Source: CALHKP01 sp963558075 (GTDB taxonomy: Bacteria > Bacillota > Clostridia > Peptostreptococcales > Anaerovoracaceae). Taken from it: 64,000 nt of DNA. This document shows positions 59,604 to 64,000 of the stretch, one piece after another (within the stretch, counting starts at the first letter, position 1; each line of letters begins with the position of its first letter). The position numbers and the translations under genes were made by a program. The DNA lies in assembly GCA_963558075.1 (NCBI GenBank), contig CAUWFN010000010.1, positions 36,282 to 100,281 of the forward strand, in the 5' to 3' direction. The notes beneath the pieces were generated by a model that ran no database searches, was not told the origin of the DNA, and saw only the letters and a list, made by a program, of their open reading frames with translations.

Positions 59604-60296
59604 ATGAGTATTAATCAAAATGAAATTCAGATGTCCGAGTCTTTTCTGACCGCTGCATTTCTATCAGTTTCAGGGGGCCTTCAGGACGCATATACATATA
59701 TATCTCGCGGCAGCGTTTTTGCTAATGCCCAAACAGGAAACATAGTACTTCTATGCCACTATATCTGCGAAACAAATCTTGCAGCTGCCATAAGCTATCT
59801 AATACCTCTAGTGTTTTTCGCCCTTGGTGTTGCTACTGCAGAATACATCCATCAGAAATATCAGATGACCGAGCAACTCCACTGGCGACAGCTTATTCTT
59901 ATCATAGAAATATTTCTTCTTTTTGGAGTAGGATTCATGCCAGCAAGTTTTAATGTCATCGCCAATGCAATTGTATCGTTTTCTTGCGCTATGCAAGTTC
60001 AAGCATTCAGAAAAGTGAACAGCTACGCCTATGCAAGCACTATGTGCATCGGTAACATGAGAAGTGGTATGGAATCTCTGTGCAAATATCAGATGACTAA
60101 AGACAAAGCCGCTTTGCACAAATCTATGCACTATTTCGGTATAATCTTTCTCTTTGGACTTGGAGCAGCAATTGGAAGCAGGCTAATAAACTACTTCGGA
60201 ATGCGCTCAATATGGGCATCATGCATACTTCTTCTCGTGAGCTTTTCTCTAATGTTTATCAAGGGTGACTCCATTGAAGACACAGATCGAGAATAA
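59604..60296 (+). CDS. YoaK-family (DUF1275) membrane protein
   Basis: A 230-residue membrane protein with about six hydrophobic segments. The family motif is clear near the N-terminus: SVSGGLQDAYTYISRGSVFANAQTGNIV. A second half repeats the pattern around CAMQVQAFRKVN and TMCIGNMRSG. Start MSINQNEIQM is supported by AAGGGGAAAATT; the 15 upstream codons of the open frame are not. It is a single gene between two terminators. The family is broadly conserved but its substrate is unknown. Confidence 0.88.
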   Translation: MSINQNEIQMSESFLTAAFLSVSGGLQDAYTYISRGSVFANAQTGNIVLLCHYICETNLAAAISYLIPLVFFALGVATAEYIHQKYQMTEQLHWRQLILIIEIFLLFGVGFMPASFNVIANAIVSFSCAMQVQAFRKVNSYAYASTMCIGNMRSGMESLCKYQMTKDKAALHKSMHYFGIIFLFGLGAAIGSRLINYFGMRSIWASCILLLVSFSLMFIKGDSIEDTDRE

Positions 60297-60311
60297 TATT
60301 AAATATTATGC

Positions 60312-60348
60312 AAAAAAGCGTGACTCTTATTTTGAGCACGCTTTATTT
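60312..60348. terminator. Bidirectional terminator between convergent genes
   Basis: AAAGCGTG-ACTC and GAG-CACGCTTT pair (with one bulge) around a TTATTTT loop; T residues follow on the right strand and a run of six lies on the left (minus). It sits between the YoaK-family gene and the fused activase gene. Confidence 0.82.
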
Positions 60349-60352
60349 CTTA

Positions 60353-62044
60353 TCAAACTTTAATCTTTTCGTATGCGAACAAAGCCGCCCCTAGCGCACC
60401 GCAAACTTGCGCCTCATCACAAATATAAAGCTCTGTCCTAAGCTTTTCCTCCAGTGCTAAAGTAACACCTTTGTTTCTTGCAACTCCACCAGTCATCATA
60501 TACGTGCCGCAGTTTTTTTCACCAAGTCTTGCGGCAAGTGCCCCAACCTTAGATGCAACAGACACATTAAGTCCGTGAATAATATCTGCCACATCCTTAT
60601 TCTGAGCAACGAGAGAGACCACCTCAGATTCCGCAAATACTGTGCACATGCTCGAAATCACGATATTTTCTTTCCATTCTAGGCCTTCTTTGCTCATCTC
60701 CTCTAGAGATATTCCAAGGGTACGCGCCATCATCTCAAGAAATCGTCCCGTTCCTGCTGCACATTTGTCATTCATCAAGAAATTCTTAACCGCCCCATTT
60801 TCGTCAATGCTGATAGCCTTTATATCCTGACCGCCGATATCTATAACCGTGCGCACATCCGGGTTCAGATAATGAGCCCCTTTTGCATGGCATGTAATCT
60901 CCGTAATGCTATCATCACTACTTTCGATGTATTCTCTTCCATATCCGGTTGTAACAATGCGCACAATATCATCCTTCGAAATACCTGCTTTCTCCACAGC
61001 CATATCTAGGCTTTTTTCCGCACTTATCAAAGCGCCTCCTCCAGTTGGAATAATTATTGAAGATTTTATCTTCCCATCTTTATCAAGAATAACAACGTCT
61101 GTACTTGTAGAACCGCTGTCAATACCAGCTACATAATAATCCCCTGATTTCATTTTTATCTTAGCCTCCTCGCTAATTTCTTTTGGTGTGCTCATGCCAT
61201 CTGTGCAATCTGTTGTCTCTGCAAAAGCCTGCACTCTCGTAAGAAGCTGCCCTGCACTCTGTTTTGTAAAATCAGTCTCTATTTTCAAAAGAGGAGCTTT
61301 GATGCTGTTTTTGATGCTCGCATATTCGAACCCATAATAATCGCAAAATTTAATCGTATGATAAATAATTCCCCTAAGATCTGGATCAATATAAAGGTCT
61401 CTTCGACCTTCACTTCTATTCATGCGAAAACACGGCATCTGAGATAGAAGCTCATCTGCATAGGCAAAAAAAATAATTTTCTCATCTGTTTCTGTAAACT
61501 CTCCCTGTAGCGGCGATATACGCCTTGCTCCTGTGCATGTCAGATTTTTTACATCCATCCCGATGTTATCCATAATCATCTTTTCAAGCTCTCCGCTAAC
61601 GCGAACTCCAAGCACACCGATATACGGCTTTCTATTTTCTTCCTCGCAAAAAAAAGAGTTAAGAAACGCTGATTTATCAAAGCATCTGCCAGAAAACTTC
61701 TCATAAATCTCTTTTAAACGAAAAATTTCATGAGCAAGCTTCGCCTTTGCACATTCACTATCATCGTGAGGCATATCGAGCATATACAAAAAATCACACT
61801 TTCCTGTACTTTTTACAATATCGTATACCCTTCTCATCGAATCACAGCAGTTCACAATAACGAGCTGCTTTGTTTTCCCCTCCAAAACAGCCTGTATTAC
61901 AGACTTTCCAAATCCACATAAATTTGCATGAGCAATCCGATCCGCGAGCTCAAAGTTTCCTGGCATCTCCTCAAGAACTTCGCATTCCTCACCAAAACCA
62001 CTAAACAATTCCAGCGGCGTGTATTTACATACATAATGTATCAT
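60353..62044 (-). CDS. Fused 2-hydroxyacyl-CoA dehydratase-like subunit and ATP-dependent activase
   Basis: A 563-residue fusion. The N-terminal part (about 1-290) resembles a HgdA/HgdB-type dehydratase subunit and keeps three candidate cluster cysteines, at ANLCGFGK, VNCCDSMRRVYD and LTCTGARR. The C-terminal part (about 318-563) is a BadF/HgdC-type activase with the ASKHA phosphate loops GIDSGSTSTDVVIL and IDIGGQDIKAI. The two cysteines for the bridging [4Fe-4S] cluster are in NDKCAAGTGRFLE and SSMCTVFAE, and TGGVARNKG follows. Activases normally are separate proteins of about 260 residues. It follows a second dehydratase-type gene (72-bp gap, same strand). Substrate unknown. Confidence 0.88.
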   Translation of the reverse strand: MIHYVCKYTPLELFSGFGEECEVLEEMPGNFELADRIAHANLCGFGKSVIQAVLEGKTKQLVIVNCCDSMRRVYDIVKSTGKCDFLYMLDMPHDDSECAKAKLAHEIFRLKEIYEKFSGRCFDKSAFLNSFFCEEENRKPYIGVLGVRVSGELEKMIMDNIGMDVKNLTCTGARRISPLQGEFTETDEKIIFFAYADELLSQMPCFRMNRSEGRRDLYIDPDLRGIIYHTIKFCDYYGFEYASIKNSIKAPLLKIETDFTKQSAGQLLTRVQAFAETTDCTDGMSTPKEISEEAKIKMKSGDYYVAGIDSGSTSTDVVILDKDGKIKSSIIIPTGGGALISAEKSLDMAVEKAGISKDDIVRIVTTGYGREYIESSDDSITEITCHAKGAHYLNPDVRTVIDIGGQDIKAISIDENGAVKNFLMNDKCAAGTGRFLEMMARTLGISLEEMSKEGLEWKENIVISSMCTVFAESEVVSLVAQNKDVADIIHGLNVSVASKVGALAARLGEKNCGTYMMTGGVARNKGVTLALEEKLRTELYICDEAQVCGALGAALFAYEKIKV

Positions 62045-62115
62045 AATCCCTTTCCCTTTCTAGTGCGTATTTGACCTAACACCTACACCCATGGTCTGGG
62101 CATAAATTGCCTACG

Positions 62116-63372
62116 CTACTCAAGCATCTCCAAAAATGCCTGAAGTCTCGTCGCCACCTGCCCATCGCTTGTATTTGCAGGGTTACATCCATCTCCATCT
62201 AGTATCATAGTCGGAAAACCTGCATTTTCCATCGCATCTTTTATTAGACCTGATGCGCCTATAGTATTTTTGCATCCCCAGTGAGCGAACAAAACGCCTC
62301 CGTCGGCTCCTGTCAGCTCTGCAAGTTCTATATCTTTCTCAATTCTCTCTGTAACACTGCCGTTATATATGCAGTAGACCATTTTTTCCGCAAGTGCTTC
62401 ATATGGATCATCGGACTTCATTTGCTGAAATCCATCGACAACAAAATCACATGCCGTAATATGAATCTCTGAGCTTCCGTTAAAAATATCTTTAACCGGA
62501 TTTTGCAGAAACGGCATCATATGCATCCACAAGATTCTCTTTGATTCTGCCTCAGGCGTATTCTCTACATCCTCAAGAAGCAATTTCGTATATTTCACAG
62601 ATTCCGGAGCCCCTGCAAGAAGATGACACATAAAGAGTGCATAAAGCTCGTTTGTAAGAGTAGATATAGGATTTCTACGTTTACGCAAAGACAGTTGACG
62701 CCTGTAATACTCAGCAGCTTCCTTGCTTCTGCAAACCACCTCTTTTACAGACTCCTCATCTATCTTTTTTTTGCTCACATCCTCTAGAAACGTTTTAAGC
62801 TCCCTAAGCTGACTTGCCACATACAGGACAGATTCCCTACTCTTCTCATATGGCACATCTATATAAAATCCAGGAATATTGTACTTATCCTTTAGATAAG
62901 GGAACGTCATCATATTCCCATCACAAGCCAAATTAGTATATATTGTGCATTTCGGCTCCGGTACAAGCCCGGTCAAAGCTGCTCCGAGAAATACTCTATG
63001 ATATGAGCACATCGTCTCCGGAAATCCCTCTTTTTCCGTCTGCGCAAGAAACGCCTGCTCGCATTTTGTTCCTGCAAGAAAGCAAGACATCGCCTCAACA
63101 GAATACGGCGTAATACCTGCTGCTGTCAAAAGCTCCCCTGGAGTAAATATACTTACAAGTGCTGCATCATCTGGCCTTGCAAGAGCTTTGATTATATTAT
63201 GCATAACAATCCTGGCAACGTACTGGCCAGAAGCCGGAAGGCTTTTATCTGGAAAAAACTTAAGCTTCTTTTCTTGAAGGCGATATCCTGTCAAAAGCAG
63301 TCTCCTCGCATTTTGCGGATCTACCAATGCCTTCGCTCCGACCATCTCACCAAACTTTTTTATAAAATCCAA
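62116..63372 (-). CDS. 2-Hydroxyacyl-CoA dehydratase-like subunit (D/HgdB type)
   Basis: A 418-residue subunit of the HgdB/BcrB-like family. Candidate cluster cysteines lie at FPETMCSYHRVF, NLACDGNMM and AHWGCKN, and the C-terminus DGDGCNPANTSDGQV is followed by the conserved RLQAFLEML. I prefer the TTG start at 63372 (AGGGA 9 nt upstream); a TTG six codons upstream is the alternative but has no ribosome site. It is the first gene of a two-gene unit with the activase fusion, so the pair would form a complete ATP-driven reductase or dehydratase. It differs from classical two-subunit enzymes in carrying its activase as a fusion. Confidence 0.87.
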   Translation of the reverse strand: MDFIKKFGEMVGAKALVDPQNARRLLLTGYRLQEKKLKFFPDKSLPASGQYVARIVMHNIIKALARPDDAALVSIFTPGELLTAAGITPYSVEAMSCFLAGTKCEQAFLAQTEKEGFPETMCSYHRVFLGAALTGLVPEPKCTIYTNLACDGNMMTFPYLKDKYNIPGFYIDVPYEKSRESVLYVASQLRELKTFLEDVSKKKIDEESVKEVVCRSKEAAEYYRRQLSLRKRRNPISTLTNELYALFMCHLLAGAPESVKYTKLLLEDVENTPEAESKRILWMHMMPFLQNPVKDIFNGSSEIHITACDFVVDGFQQMKSDDPYEALAEKMVYCIYNGSVTERIEKDIELAELTGADGGVLFAHWGCKNTIGASGLIKDAMENAGFPTMILDGDGCNPANTSDGQVATRLQAFLEMLE

Positions 63373-63390
63373 TCCCGCACATCCCTTCAA

Positions 63391-63763
63391 AATTTAATTC
63401 ATATTTTCTTGTGAACTCTTGTAATTAACTATTTTCAGAAATCCACTTCTTTGAACAAGCAAACAATATTTCTGACATCAAAGTGAACTCTACTTTTCTT
63501 CCATTCTTCAAAAGGGCTTCCTTTGATCGATGTGGTGTCATTGCAAAGCTTAAACAAGTCAGATGGCTCCCAATGCAGTATTGTTCCAGCCTCAATGTAT
63601 CAAATAACTTTTTCAAAGAATTGTTATTTTTTTTAAATTACTTCTCCGTTTTCATCTAAAAGATATATTTCATAAACAGTTCCTATCTGCAATGGATTGC
63701 TATCCTTTACATCACCATCAAATACAATAGCTATCATCTCATTTAGAATATTTAATTGTAATT
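63391..63763. other. Region with only short, poorly supported open frames
   Basis: About 370 bp between the dehydratase-like gene and the last open frame. A 34-codon frame on the minus strand (63633-63737) starts with ATG and reads MIAIVFDGDVKDSNPLQ and then YEIYLLDENGEVI, which looks protein-like but has only a weak ribosome site. It may be a remnant of a longer gene. I see no other feature. Confidence 0.35.
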
Positions 63764-64000
63764 TTATTCTATGATACTAGTTGTTGTATCTCCACACACC
63801 ATATCAATACAAACATTTACATCAATATAGTTTTTCATCACTTTTTTTCGTCCGCCATTTCCATCATCTAAAAAGACAATATGCTTATAAAACTGCTTAA
63901 AATGGAGGATTTTGACTACTTCCGTCTTTGTAGCAACGCTATGCACTCGACTGTATGTTGCCCGTCCCGAGAATTTTCCTCGCGGACGTACTCCGTGGTC
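63764..64000 (-). CDS. Partial open reading frame at the right window edge
   Basis: The frame stays open from the window edge (no start seen) to a stop at 63764, 78 codons. It contains a basic stretch (GVRPRGKFSGR, then KTEVVKILHFKQFYKH) and ends in VCGDTTTSIIE. The product was not recognised. Close to the edge, GTCC pairs with GGAC around an inner CGAGG/TTCTCG stem, a strong hairpin (63973-63996) that is unusual within a coding region, so this could also be an RNA element. Confidence 0.3.
   Translation of the reverse strand, partial: DHGVRPRGKFSGRATYSRVHSVATKTEVVKILHFKQFYKHIVFLDDGNGGRKKVMKNYIDVNVCIDMVCGDTTTSIIE

Noticed and set aside
63425..63616. 63-codon minus-strand frame near the right edge
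   Set aside because: No ribosome site, no recognisable motif, and amino-acid use unlike the neighbouring genes; too weak to call a gene.
1..64000. CRISPR arrays, tRNA or rRNA genes, transposases, phage genes
   Set aside because: I looked for regularly spaced repeats, cloverleaf-type sequences, and recombinase or capsid motifs and found none convincing.

Overview
The window looks like a chromosomal segment of an anaerobic, low-GC Bacillota (class Clostridia; the gene complement suits a peptide- or amino-acid-fermenting member of the Eubacteriales). The reasons are A/T-rich intergenic DNA, frequent TTG starts behind strong Shine-Dalgarno sites, a short clostridial-type ThiC, a high-molecular-weight rubredoxin, 2-hydroxyacyl-CoA dehydratase-type enzymes, and classic Gram-positive cis-elements (S-box, THI box, cobalamin riboswitch). 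No rRNA, tRNA, CRISPR array, phage or insertion sequence was recognised.

Region 1 (1-28.7 kb) is read almost entirely leftward (minus strand). It starts with a housekeeping cluster tilS - ftsH - pucR-type regulator - coaX - dus. Next come a cobalamin-riboswitch-controlled cobalt ECF transporter (cbiM-N-Q-O), a DUF71 ATP-pyrophosphatase, a SulP anion transporter, tatD, metG, a small membrane protein and a cytidylate-kinase-like protein. A MarR regulator follows with a heterodimeric ABC exporter, then a Trk potassium system with two tandem trkH genes plus trkA. The region ends with an S-box-controlled metK-lysC unit.

Region 2 (28.7-32 kb) reads rightward: an unrecognised 429-residue protein, an intergenic cluster of about six DnaA-box-like 9-mers, and an AlaX-type alanyl-tRNA editing protein.

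Region 3 (32-50.7 kb) is mostly leftward and rich in peptide and amino-acid handling. It has a PsiE-like protein, an M18 aminopeptidase, an M32 carboxypeptidase homologue whose metal site is destroyed, a zinc-finger/LuxR regulator, an S15 dipeptidyl peptidase with an MFS partner, and a second MFS protein with a long structured leader. An M20 amidohydrolase (rightward), a CAT-like acetyltransferase, TPP-riboswitch-controlled thiC, DUF2804, flavin reductase-rubredoxin and FUSC follow. The region closes with a brnQ-amidohydrolase operon preceded by a convincing sigma-54 promoter. The divergent gene (50.9 kb) encodes the matching sigma-54 activator, with repeats between them.

Region 4 (52-64 kb) holds tag, a histidine phosphatase, an MFS protein, and a secreted metallophosphoesterase with a non-canonical sortase-like tail. 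A TetR gene and a two-gene membrane-protein operon share the same palindrome. A YoaK-family protein and a two-gene, ATP-driven 2-hydroxyacyl-CoA-dehydratase-like system follow, in which the activase is fused to one dehydratase-like subunit. The last 600 bp contain only short open frames.

The items most worth checking are the fused dehydratase/activase pair (60.3-63.4 kb), the M32 pseudo-peptidase (33.8-35.3 kb), the sigma-54 circuit (50.7-51 kb), the DnaA-box cluster (30.4-30.6 kb), the shared TetR operator (57.5/58.2 kb), and the structured leader at 40.7-40.9 kb.
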